Shown here: positions 20,027 to 29,429 of the stretch, in pieces
Position numbering within the stretch: the first letter of the stretch is position 1
Layout of the letters: each line of letters begins with the position of its first letter
Assembly (NCBI GenBank): GCA_010014835.2
Contig: JAAAKB020000024.1
Coordinates: forward strand, 379,329-408,757
Length of the DNA: 29,429 bases
Source: Apostichopus leukothele
Lineage: Eukaryota > Echinodermata > Holothuroidea > Aspidochirotida > Stichopodidae
Direction: 5' to 3'
Notes under the pieces: model-generated
Database searches by the model: none
Told to the model about the DNA's origin: nothing
Seen by the model: only the letters and a program-made list of their open reading frames with translations
Made by a program: the position numbers and the translations under genes

Positions 20027-20693
20027 CATCATCCCTCTCCTCCCTCTCCCCTCCCCCTACACACTCACCCACTCCTTCCCCGCTAGCAGCAGGTGACATG
20101 TGTCAAAGGTCATCTCTATGGTCCAAAACATTTCAGTGTACTCCAATTTGCCAAATGCTTTCAAAGGTACTTTCTTGATGGCTCTATGAGAGTCTAAATT
20201 GATTAAGGAGGGTCACGTGGCACCATCCAGTCTCTCAGAGGGGTATTTAAGTCTCTTGAGGTGGTAATGAATCTCAAAAAATGTGATCGTAGGGTGACCA
20301 ATTGTGAATTGTCTCCTATCTAACATATTTTGAGACAGTACTACTTCACTCAAACAATTTTCAACCAAGATTGGTGATGTCATTCACATGATCCATTTCT
20401 ATTGGCTGGTCCATTTCATTTGTGTCTTAAGTATTCCATGCTATAATTAAACCAAGTTCATTCTTACATTTGTATCTGTATAAAATGCAGTGTTAAGTGT
20501 GCTAACCCCCCCCCTCACCCCTTTGCTCCCTCACCCCCCCCATTTCCAATTCACCCCCCCCCTTTCCAATTCATATATGTCCTATGTGACAAATCCTATG
20601 GCTTGCTGAAGGAATTGTTGATGACTTACAACATGTGAAGATTCTATGTGAAGATAGAACATTATGTGACTTTGCCTATTGCCTATCACTAGA

Positions 20694-20752
20694 TAGACTT
20701 AGACAATAGACTTAGACAATAGACTTAGACAATAGACTTAGACAATAGACTT
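20694..20752 (+). repeat. 13-bp tandem repeat in the 3' UTR
   Basis: TAGACTTAGACAA starts at 20694, 20707, 20720 and 20733, with a partial fifth copy at 20746. Similar strings, gactttgcctattgcc and gactttacctattgcc, flank it on both sides. Confidence 0.9.
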
Positions 20753-21094
20753 TACCTATTGCCATATCATTACTATATGTCAGAGACTTCAGGTCAGGAA
20801 TATATTTTATCAGTATTAAAACTGCTGGCATTTTTATGACTGAGAATAAAAAGAAAGAAATGATTGTCCCCTCCTGTGACAATTACATGTAAAACAATGC
20901 TTGTCTGCTGAAGAACTCCCTCAAGAAATGAATGCAGCAAATTTTCTAACGATGCTATGTAAATTGCATTTTGTATATATATTTATAACTAAAGCAATAT
21001 TTATTTACCAGGAGCAATATATCAGATTTCTAGCACTTTTGTCAGGATGTGTTTAGTACCGGTCTTCTACACCAGAAATCTTTCTTTGTATATT

Positions 21095-21100
21095 AATAAA
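21095..21100 (+). terminator. Candidate poly(A) signal AATAAA
   Basis: Canonical hexamer 1.07 kb after the ATF2 stop. Chosen over 20845 by position only. Confidence 0.4.
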
Positions 21101-22440
21101 CTCAATCTGTAGCTAATGCTTAATGGGAGCTGCCTCCTTTGACACTTACCCCCACAATCTTGTAACCCATGTAACTCTTTCCCTTACCTTACTTATCCCA
21201 TCATTGTCATGTTTATATTATGGTTTCTGATCAAACCGTAAACATGTCTGATACTGATGATAGTGAGGTCTGTGCGCCAAATCTGTAAGGAGATATCCAG
21301 AACTTAAGACAAACTTTCAGAAACCTGTGTTCATTGAAGATAGTAATTTTAATCAAACACATGTAACCTTGGCAAGGTTAACTTTGCCATGAAATTGATA
21401 AAACAATTGTCAAAGATTTACAAGCATTCCTATAAATGACATTAAAATATACTAATAATGGAAAGTAAATTTGGGGGTGAGTCAAGAAACTTTCTTGCTC
21501 CTCCCCTCTTTCACATCCTCCCCTCCCACCACCTCCCTCCCCCTCCATATCCCTTCATCGCATTTGCAGGGAAAAAAGGTTATGCTTTGAATCACTGCAA
21601 AAAACCTGGTTGACTTGATAAATTTAACCTTTGTGGAATAATGAATATTGTTCTTTTCTGTCATTAATTAATAACCATTCTGAGTTAACCATTCTATATA
21701 ACCATTCTAATTTAACCATTCTAATTTAACCATTATAATTTAAAGTGGTAATATTTCAGTTGACAAGAGTCACTTATATCGTTAATACGTATCATGCAAA
21801 ACATCACATTTGATCTTGACTGCTCCTGCACATCTGATTAGTAGTCAAACTATATTGAACATTGAAAATGATGTTGAAATAATTCAATGTTGAATGTTAC
21901 TTTGGATAATGTGAGAATACCGTAATTGGTATGCAGTTAAAAGTGGCCAGTCTCTCTTTCCAAGTGTAAAATTTATACATCCAAATATCTGTAAAGTCTT
22001 ACATTGTTCCAAAGCAAAAGCTTTTTATGCAACAGATAATTTTAATTTATTTTCTCACTTTGAGATTTATTGGTCCTAAGATGATATGATAGTGAGAATA
22101 GTTTCAAGAAAGTATACTTCGTCTCCTGACGTAACTGGTCATTGGTGAGATACAAACAAAGATATTATTATTATTGTGTGAAATTTTCTTCCTTAACCTT
22201 TTTAGTGCTAGATATTCTTATGAAAATGATTTAACCACCTGCTCAGTACCTGTACAAAAGAATTACATAAGTGTAAATATTTACATCTGTTTTTGTTTTT
22301 GTTTTTTTGAAAGGCAAAATAAAAAGAACAGCAAAAAATTGAAGAAGAAAAATGGTGTACTGAATTGCTTAATTTCTCAAAAAGTTTCTGCATTAGGTTT
22401 GGAAAATTTTACTAAACCTTCATGGTATTACTCAACATAA
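21101..22440. other. Intergenic, no gene seen
   Basis: AT-rich; a C/T-rich patch at 21495-21550. No exon-like signal on either strand. Confidence 0.45.
21672..21742 (+). repeat. 14-bp tandem repeat
   Basis: TAACCATTCTAATT-like units start at 21672, 21686, 21699, 21713 and 21727 (13-14 bp apart). Confidence 0.85.
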
Positions 22441-22743
22441 ACTTAAAGGGTGTGAAGACTCGCGCAAAAAGAAACGTCTAATGCCGGTAATCTGACCTAG
22501 TTTTGAATGAGGTGCAACAGAAGTGTTAGACACCACCATCGGTCCCAGAAAATACACACACAGCTTGCTACCGTCGGTAATTAGACCAGGGAGTTGTTCC
22601 ATAACAACTCCCTGATTAGACACTAGTGTACAGTCAGTACATACAGCTGCGGTCAATACACACAGCACAGTGTATAAATGATACAGCGATGGACATCTAA
22701 GGTACAGCTAAAGATAACAAGGTATCACATTTCATTACTGTCT
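22441..22743. other. CpG-bearing unit, possibly an interspersed repeat, with a hairpin
   Basis: Richer in CpG than its surroundings. It starts abruptly with cttaaagggtgtgaagactc and holds a perfect hairpin at 22587-22614. Opposing ttaaaggg ends were looked for and not found, so a terminal-inverted-repeat transposon is not shown. Its minus-strand 78-codon frame has no family features. Confidence 0.35.
22587..22614. repeat. Perfect 12-bp hairpin
   Basis: CAGGGAGTTGTT (22587-22598) and AACAACTCCCTG (22603-22614) are exact reverse complements with a CCAT loop. ATTAGAC lies on both sides as a direct repeat. Confidence 0.85.
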
Positions 22744-23190
22744 GAAGCATATGGAACATATCGATTATATGACTATTATGATGTATATTAATATATGGAA
22801 AACAGGTAGGAAATGAACTATATATGATGTGTAGCGTGTATCATTAGTATTAAAGTATACAACAATATATTGATTACATGAAGCATATGGAATATCGATT
22901 ATATGACTATTATGAAGTATATTAATATATGGAATACAGGTAGGAAATGAAGTATATTACGTGTATTGTGTATCATAATTATTCACGTATATGAAATATA
23001 TGGATTGCATGAAGCATATGGAATATATCGATTATATGAATTATATTAATATATGAAATACAGGTAGGAAATAACGTTTATGACGTGTATTGAGTATCAT
23101 CATTATTGACGTATATGAAATATATGGATCACATGAAGCATATGGAATGTATATATGATTTATATGATTTATATAAGAAGTATATTATAA
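22744..23190 (+). repeat. AT-rich minisatellite, unit about 124-136 bp, 3.4 copies
   Basis: Units begin gaagcatatggaa at 22744, 22880, 23011 and 23135 (periods 136, 131, 124). Each holds atcgattatatga, tattaatatatg, acaggtaggaaat and a gtgtat-cat segment. The last copy is partial and fades into TATA-rich sequence. Confidence 0.9.
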
Positions 23191-26100
23191 GCGCAATGTA
23201 AACCATTTCTCGTACTTTGTATTACCAGTGAATAAAAATGACAGCTACTTGCAAAAGATATACTGTTTATTGCTGAGTTATCATATTTTCACATAAAAAA
23301 TGATGATTGGTTAATTATGTTTTATATTCTAGATCACATTTTATGATCACGTTTTGAAATATTTAGCTAAGAAATTTAATTTTGAACTCTCAATATTTTT
23401 TTCACAACTTTCTTGATGTTATTATTGAAAGCTGAAATACGTATCCGTGTTTCCATCCTACGCTAGCGTCTGATCAAGATAAGAAGCGAGCAAAGTTTCA
23501 TCCCATGGCAACAACCTTATCACTTTGAATCATATTCACATTAACGTAAAGATACGTAACCCCAGGCTTGTTTACCTCTCGAATCACATTGTTCGAAGTT
23601 AAGTGTATTTAAGTTATGTTAATGTAATCTTGAGGCCTTCAGCTACTGATCTTCTCCGCAGTTGTACAGCAGTCCTGCTATAAATATCAGTCTGGAACAT
23701 TGTTTGAGGCTATTTTATAAATTTTACAAAGAACACTGGCAGCTTAATACTGAACATACTGTCATAAAACGTATAAAGAGTCATTTGTTTCAGAAAAAAA
23801 GGAAAATTCTGAAAGGAGTTTTTTCAATATCATATTGGACAACAGAGTACGTACCCAGGGGCCTTCCTGTATCATGCGTCATGGGAGCTAAGACATTGTT
23901 TAATTCATCTCCGACTGAATGTAAAAAAATACCCTGACGGAGTGTTACTTGGCTGACTGTTGTGTTGGACCCCATCGCCGCCCTCAGTTGTGTACGCCAC
24001 TGAACAGCAAACGTCGATAGGATAGGTTTATATTTATAACCTGTTATTAACAGAATTTTCTTTCAATGAATGACTATTTTGCGATCTCCTATTTAGGCGA
24101 TGATATATTTTATTATTGTAGTATAATGGTAACGCGAGGACACTACGTCTAGCTAATACAATCGCATGGAGACATTAACGTCTCGATAATGGTTTTCAAT
24201 ATATACAGATTGTCAAGATTATCACAATTATCTAAGATGCCATGTCATCCCAACCTAACAAACATCAGTGCGCCCAGTGACTGTCTAGACTAGAAAAAAA
24301 ACCCCGAAGTTCTTCAATGCCAGAGGCAAAGCGTTTAAGTTTTTAAAAGAAAATGAAGAGGAAAAGTCTTTTGATTTTCCCGTTAACAGATTGAAAGAGC
24401 AAGATTTGCATTTAACGTGACATAAACTGTCTGTACGGATAAGTTCATAAGTGATTCAGTGATTTGAAAGCAGTCTAATAACGACAAAAATTTGTGTTAC
24501 TATTGGTAGAGGTCCATACAGGGTTTGTGAGATTGATACAAAAGTGTTTAGCCGAGGCACTCAAAGCCAAGGGGCAAAACAACAAATGAAATGTAAACAT
24601 TGCAGGAAAAACGATCAACCCCCTCCCCATATAAGCATTTGCTCATAACTACCACATAATTCTTCTGGTGAAATAAATGGATATCGTACTTTTCTGTCTG
24701 TCTATCGGAAATAGAGTAGTGTTTCGCTGGAAGTTTCCGCCGTGTTCGCTAATCATTATAAATTTAATATAGAGGAAGGTGGGAGGGGGTGGGGGGTTGA
24801 AAGGGAGGAAAGAAGGTGTTTTAACGGCGTGCAATTTGTAATGTAGCGGTCAGTTGCATTTTTTGTTATCTCTAATGAATTTCATGAATGGAGTTATTCG
24901 ATTGACAAACCATTTACGCAGTATTATCTATATTATCGTTTCTTATGCTATTTTTGATAGACTATAGGCAGTAATATATGGTACATACACAGTGAATTAA
25001 TTTAATAACCCTACTTTTAAAGCAATCATTGCAAACCGTGTACGATTGCAATGACAGATAAACCAAAATATTGTGAAAAGAATCAAAATCCTGATTCGAA
25101 GTAGTTGCGATTCCGTAGCGAGAAGGGCCATATAACACGTAACCTGAGTAATTGCACAAGTGCCAGATGGGAGTTAGATCATAGAAGGAAGATAGGAACA
25201 AGTGCCAGATGGGAGAAATGTTGCCCTCCCTGCTGCACGTTGCAATTGTCTTTGTTGCGTGACGGTGCAATATCTTCTAGTAAACAAATTATGTTTGATG
25301 CAAGCCATAAAAAATTTGAGGTCATTTGCAGTCATTGAAGTAAAACCAAATTGATGTCAATTATTTACAATTTCAAGTATCTTATAGAAAGTTCAAAAAT
25401 ATAAACAGCCAATTCCAAGTGTTTCTGTTTTATTTTTTATGAAGAATCGTGTGAAGCTTGAAGACGTTTAACTGAACGGAAGTCCATGTAAAGAAAGAGA
25501 TATTGACACCTAGAAGAAGGTTGTTCCCTATTTGATGCCACATTGCTGTCCGCCCACTAGAACGCAACTCGAGATCAAAGTGAAAACACCACATCGGCAA
25601 AATGGGACAATTTCATCACCCAAAAGTATAGGTTATACGATGTGTGTCCCATGAGAATATTGACATGCGAGATATGCTTGACGTATAAGTAAAAGTGTGC
25701 GTGGTTCAAGCGTAACATGCCCCGCAGTGTCATATCAGGATATCAAAATTTGTTTTCAAAGCATTACTGCAGGCAAAAAATTAAATTGCACGAATTTACT
25801 GATACACTGCAGCGTTCAAGAGCAGGAATAGAATCTAAGCTCATCCTTTTTGTTTAGCTGTTAGTTTCTTACATGTCGAAATCAGCGTGCAATTATGACT
25901 ATTGTTGTGTTAGCGCAAAGACCAGATTTAATTATTGGGACAGATAGGCCTGAGCATACCATGATACGATTTTAATTATAGCACATATCTGATGTTATCG
26001 TAAATTGGTTCTTTTAAACGACATGGCATTCATCATTTTATTCTTGTAACATACCACGGCTTCGCAAACCATTCAATTGTCATAGTTTGTTCATATTAAT

Positions 26101-26340
26101 TTGTTAATGATTATGATGATGTATGAAGCTCAACATACTTTTAGCGATTAACATCTTTTCGAGTGACTGTATACATTATGACATGCTCTGTACGATTTCC
26201 TATTGTTGTAGACCAGGCGCAAGTTATATCAAGATGTACAGCCCTACAGTGTCGAAAGTTTAAGACTGCTGTTGCATTATGCGTTGAGCTTGCAAACACA
26301 CGCGCGTGTGTTTGTCCCTTCTGTTACTGTTACTTGTCAT
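23191..26340. other. Intergenic, no supported gene
   Basis: No recognisable coding exon on either strand. Contents: a G-rich four-run tract at 24781-24805 and an 18-bp direct repeat (acaagtgccagatgggag) near 25156 and 25198. Open frames of 60-100 codons lack protein-like composition. Confidence 0.4.
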
Positions 26341-26347
26341 TCAGCCT

Positions 26348-26378
26348 CTGAAGAAGATCCTGCCAGGATCGAAACGTC
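26348..26378 (+). mobile_element. Penelope-type hairpin motif (hammerhead-like core)
   Basis: CTGAAGA (26348-26354), an extra A, a 6-bp stem GATCCT/AGGATC with loop GCC (26356-26370), then GAAACGTC. This CTGANGA-A-stem-GAAACG pattern is the repeated signature I know from Penelope-like elements, whose ends carry hammerhead ribozyme motifs. No reverse transcriptase or GIY-YIG frame is visible nearby, so this would be an end fragment. The extra A departs from the textbook hammerhead core, and activity is not implied. Confidence 0.45.
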
Positions 26379-26385
26379 CGGCCAA

Positions 26386-27783
26386 CTTACTTTTACACAT
26401 TCTATTACACAGGCTCTCTAGTGGATAAGCAGTTTGCTAACAGTTTTATTTTATTTTAATGTTGGATTATCAGAGAATCGAGCCATACTTGGTGATGTAA
26501 GCAACATGTTCACATGAAATGGATTCTGCTACTTACTAATATCCTACCTGCAACGATAAAATCATGCACAAAATGTTTTCCAATGACACTGTGAATACAT
26601 TATATTTTGTCGGACACAATGGACTAGCATAAGGATTTGATCGTACATTCGTAAAATTCAAATGATTTTAACCACATAAATCTGTTAGTTATAGAATGAT
26701 TTATAGATAAGTTGTAATAAATGGCTGAATTGTTCGGAATGTCCGTCACATGCAAAGGCAAAATTCAGCTTTATTGGGAAAATATTGATTTGGCTTCCTA
26801 CCGATACGTTTATGCACTTCCCAGTCTGAGGGCATTTCCTCTTATATTCGCTTCCTCTCATTTGAGAAGGGGATGAGGGTAGTGGGGTGTGAAAAAGGTA
26901 ACACCTGTTCGAGCCCCAGTTATTTCCCTCGGGGTCAGGCCCCTTTTAATGGATAAGATGCTCATCATTGCGGGTTACAGACCGGAAATTATTGCGTGAC
27001 TAGGAAGGCCGGTAACAGGTTCTGTATAAGTCCAGCTTATTGAAAGGTCCTTTACATAATTAGTTACATTTACAAGTGCATTCTTGAAGATACATTTTCA
27101 ACCAAAATCGGTTTGGAACACATCCATTCTCGGTAAAACAGGAAAAACGATCTGCTAGACGTTTGGCTTTCTAAGTGATTGTGAATTACCATATGTTACT
27201 TGGAGCTGTTTACTGACACTTTATCCATCAGCTACAGCTTTCCTGTGACACTTTCGTCGGATGATGGATCTCATTTTGTTCTTATTTACCTCTATATATG
27301 CATCGGTGCGCAACGACCAAGTCATTTGAAGTACTTGTACCCTCTTAAAATAACGATTTGTTTTCATATATGAAATCAGAAAGCATTTCTCCGAACGTCC
27401 GCATTCGTTCTTTTCGCCGTCGTCTTTGGCAACTTCAACTGTCGTTTTCCTTTTCTCTATTGATACTTTGGTTTTAATAAAAAAAGAATTGCGCAAATGC
27501 TTAAGTATCATTTGAGGAGAATTGAATAAAACACATTTGTTCCTCTTATACCTGAAGGACTTTGACGATTTAACCAGTGTTATGAAACTTTTTATTGACG
27601 AAATATATAATTCAAACATCGTCGTATCAGAGAGGTGGGAAGGTAATTCTTTTCGAAATTCTTTTTGCACACTAATATGGAGGCGAATATGTGTGACTTA
27701 TTATCTGCAGGAAGACATTCATTACTCCATATCCTCTAGCAAAACTCTTACAAATGAAAGAAATCTCAAGTTGTCATATGTCT
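26386..27783. other. Intergenic, no supported gene
   Basis: Holds a 149-codon Lys/Arg-rich minus-strand frame (27670-27221) without recognisable domains, and an isolated box B-like GTTCGAGCC (26907-26915). Neither is convincing as a gene. Confidence 0.4.
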
Positions 27784-28357
27784 AATAATAATAATAATAA
27801 TAAATTAGATTTATAAAGCGCCTTACAATGTAAAACAAACTCAAGGCGCTGTACATATAATCTAACTCTAATATAAATCTAATAAAAAGCAACAAATCAA
27901 TTAAACGAAACAAAAAATAGTAAACCTTAAAAGAGTGAAAAAATAGCAGGAAACGCCCTAACAATGTTAATACACAATAAGAACTAGTAAAACAGGCTAA
28001 AAAAAAAAAATTATAATAAGAAAATTATTATCAACATAAACTAAACATATGAGTTTTCAGGTTTTTCTTGGAAGTATTCACGTTAGTTATTGCACGTATA
28101 TGAGATGGCAAGCTGTTCCACACCATTGGAGACGAGTTCGCAAACGCCCTGTTACCGTAAAAACTGGTTTTGGTGATCTTCGGTCGGCATAAAAGCACCT
28201 CTGAAGCGGATCTTAGAGCTCTTCGTGGCTTGTGTTTTTCAATGAGTTCGCTTATATAAAAGGGAGCTAACCCATGTAGTGACTTGAAAGTAAGCAAAGC
28301 GATCTTGAACCAAATACGTTGTTGCACGGGCAGCCAATGTAATTCATACATACACAC
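27784..28357 (-). mobile_element. LINE (non-LTR retrotransposon) 3' end, 5'-truncated
   Basis: On the minus strand, 28357-28031 encodes about 108 residues typical of the region after the reverse transcriptase in CR1/L2-like LINEs: ELHWLPVQQRIWFKIALLTF, LHGLAPFYISELI, KPRRALRS, GNRAFANSSPMVWNSLPSHI, then a stop. The 3' UTR follows, with an 8-bp hairpin AGCGCCTT/AAGGCGCT (27817-27850) and a (TTA)n tail ending at 27784. The remaining frame is undisturbed, so the insertion is not very old. The 5' cut lies near 28345, which is common after incomplete reverse transcription. No clear target-site duplication was found. Confidence 0.88.
27817..27850 (-). repeat. LINE 3' UTR hairpin
   Basis: Arms 27817-27824 and 27843-27850 with an 18-nt loop, about 12 bp from the TTA-repeat tail. 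Such 3' stem-loops are known RT recognition elements in several LINE clades. Confidence 0.7.
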
Positions 28358-28721
28358 AAGTATTCAGTGAAATAATCAGAAAATTAAAAACAGTGTGATA
28401 TGATGAACCTAACGTTCATAAGCTGTAGCTGTGCTTATATATGTATAGTCCAAGCTTATTTTCTTGTAAAGAGATAAAAACAGCTGTATGAACCAGACAA
28501 AACTATCTTGAGGTAGTCTTTCGTTTTCGATCTTTCATTTGTGAGCCTTAATTTTCACCTCCTTAGGAAGTATCTACTTTTGAGAGCTTTCCAGTATGTG
28601 CCATATGAAAAGAACATTCAAGATTCACAACAGCACAACGCTATTAATGTGACTGAGATAGGACTTTAATTCACGTAATGTTCACCCGGCAATCTTCCTC
28701 TTCTGTATGAACAATACATAC

Positions 28722-28811
28722 CTCTCTTGTTTCTTCACTTGATTTCATCTGCCTGGATTCCGCTATGGGGACCAAAGCCTTTTCCTGATTGGATCCGTCC
28801 ATCTTTGCCTG
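28722..28811 (-). CDS. Possible first coding exon of an unrecognised minus-strand gene
   Basis: On the minus strand an acceptor (tttaactttatag) precedes CAGGCAAAG and ATG at 28802, and the frame stays open for exactly 27 codons to a good donor, GAG|GTATGT (exon end 28722). It reads MDGSNQEKALVPIAESRQ and ends SSEETRE, a hydrophilic sequence without a known motif. The composition is more protein-like than the surroundings. Against it: an open run of 27 codons is common by chance, the acceptor is weak in pyrimidines, and no partner exon was found at lower coordinates. Confidence 0.3.
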
Positions 28812-29137
28812 CTATAAAGTTAAACAGACATGACATGTAACTAGCAACAGAACAGCTTTCAATTAAACTTGTATAATTTTTAATGTCATGTAAAACCAAG
28901 ATAATTATCCTTCCTGCAAACCTCTGATGATCAATCTGCCCCAACACAGAATATAAATAAATGACACAATGTTAATAATTCTGTACAAAAGTAGGCTTTT
29001 TTCTTGGATCTAGACTTTGCAAAGATTTAGGCTATACTGTAATACATACAACATATATTTACCATGTTACACATTTATAGTGATTTATAATATAATCTTT
29101 TCATCTATATTAATTACCTATCTATATTATATTTTCA

Positions 29138-29154
29138 GGAGTGTTAGCTCAGTG
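29138..29154 (+). mobile_element. Fragment identical to the SINE head at 11282-11266
   Basis: GGAGTGTTAGCTCAGTG is identical over 17 bases to the first 17 of the minus-strand SINE head. It then diverges (tagggttacc), so only box A is left. Confidence 0.4.
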
Positions 29155-29184
29155 TAGGGTTACCATATTTGTTTTTGAAAAAGC

Positions 29185-29221
29185 AGGACACTGATCCGCG
29201 TCCTACATTGATCCGCGTCCT
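29185..29221 (+). repeat. Direct repeat TGATCCGCGTCCT in a C/G-richer end segment
   Basis: TGATCCGCGTCCT lies at 29192-29204 and 29209-29221; AGGAC at 29185-29189 is inverted relative to each GTCCT. Further on, GGTGCA/TGCACC (about 29302-29322) and acgtacgt strings occur. Probably an unclassified interspersed repeat that runs past the window. Confidence 0.45.
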
Positions 29222-29429
29222 GGGGGAGGGGTCTAAGGGGAGGGGGTGCCCTCTCACCTTTGGAAATTTTTTCGTTTTTCAAAGGTGCCTAGATGCAAAA
29301 TGGTGCAATGAGAAACTGCACCGTACCCGGACGTACGTGTACGTTCATCTCAGCCGCCGATGTTCAATCACAGATTCACAACACTTCATACTTTGGATTG
29401 GCGCGCGTGATACTCTGCCTAAAACTGAC

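Larger units (their letters stand above)
20027..21120 (+). other. ATF2: Probable 3' UTR of ATF2
   Basis: Begins with a C/T-rich stretch directly after the stop. It has C-runs with a 22-bp doublet (20530-20572, accccccc...tttccaattc) and ATTTA pentamers near 20980-21005, which can shorten mRNA life. AATAAA occurs at 20845 and 21095; the latter, after ttgtatatt, is the better poly(A) candidate. The true end cannot be set without transcripts. Confidence 0.5.

Noticed and set aside
23455-23475. ACGCTAGCGT palindrome as a binding site
   Set aside because: A single 10-bp palindrome with no partner or gene nearby; expected occasionally by chance.
26881-26930. Second tRNA-SINE from the box B-like GTTCGAGCC
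   Set aside because: No box A at a suitable distance and no match to the SINE at 11.2 kb.
27221-27670. A 149-codon minus-strand gene
   Set aside because: The longest open frame in the right part, but Lys/Arg-rich as AT-rich noise often is, with no domain pattern and no supporting splice or start context.
1-29429. Endogenous retrovirus or other capsid-bearing element
   Set aside because: No long terminal repeats, gag/pol-type or capsid-type frames were recognised.

Overview
This is eukaryotic, animal nuclear DNA: AT-rich, with long introns, GT-AG spliced exons, LINE and tRNA-SINE relics and many short tandem duplications. The two recognisable genes are bilaterian regulators. Their style, together with the repeat types, suggests a marine invertebrate deuterostome, perhaps an echinoderm; the species cannot be fixed from the sequence alone.

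Region 1 (1-11004, + strand) is the 3' half of a class 5 semaphorin gene. Eight exons give the last strand of the sema propeller, the PSI cysteine knot and five thrombospondin type 1 (TSP1) repeats. Every exon boundary from the end of the PSI domain onward is phase 1, so each TSP1 exon is a symmetrical 1-1 module. The expected transmembrane and cytoplasmic exons are not visible before a 100-N assembly gap (11005-11104). The front of the sema domain lies left of the window.

Region 2 (11105-21100, + strand) is a complete ATF2/ATF7/CREB5-type bZIP gene. A candidate promoter with a perfect CRE (TGACGTCA) is followed by a probable non-coding first exon and ten coding exons. The summed coding length is 1608 nt (535 residues plus stop), in frame throughout. 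The protein has an N-terminal C2H2 finger, the TPTPTRF stress-kinase site, a Gln-rich middle, and a bZIP ending in the family signature HKDCPVT. The intron after coding exon 6 holds eleven 52-bp repeats that begin exactly at its 5' splice site and copy that site.

Region 3 (21100-29429) is mostly non-coding. It holds AT-rich minisatellites, a perfect hairpin, a Penelope-type 'GAAGA-stem-GAAACGTC' hairpin, a 5'-truncated LINE 3' end (minus strand), one possible minus-strand coding exon near 28.8 kb, and a fragment matching the head of the SINE near 11.2 kb.

The two genes share only strand; nothing indicates a functional link. I see no clearly new biological system. The strongest leads are the splice-site minisatellite, the CRE pair in front of a CRE-binding factor gene, and the missing semaphorin tail at the assembly gap.
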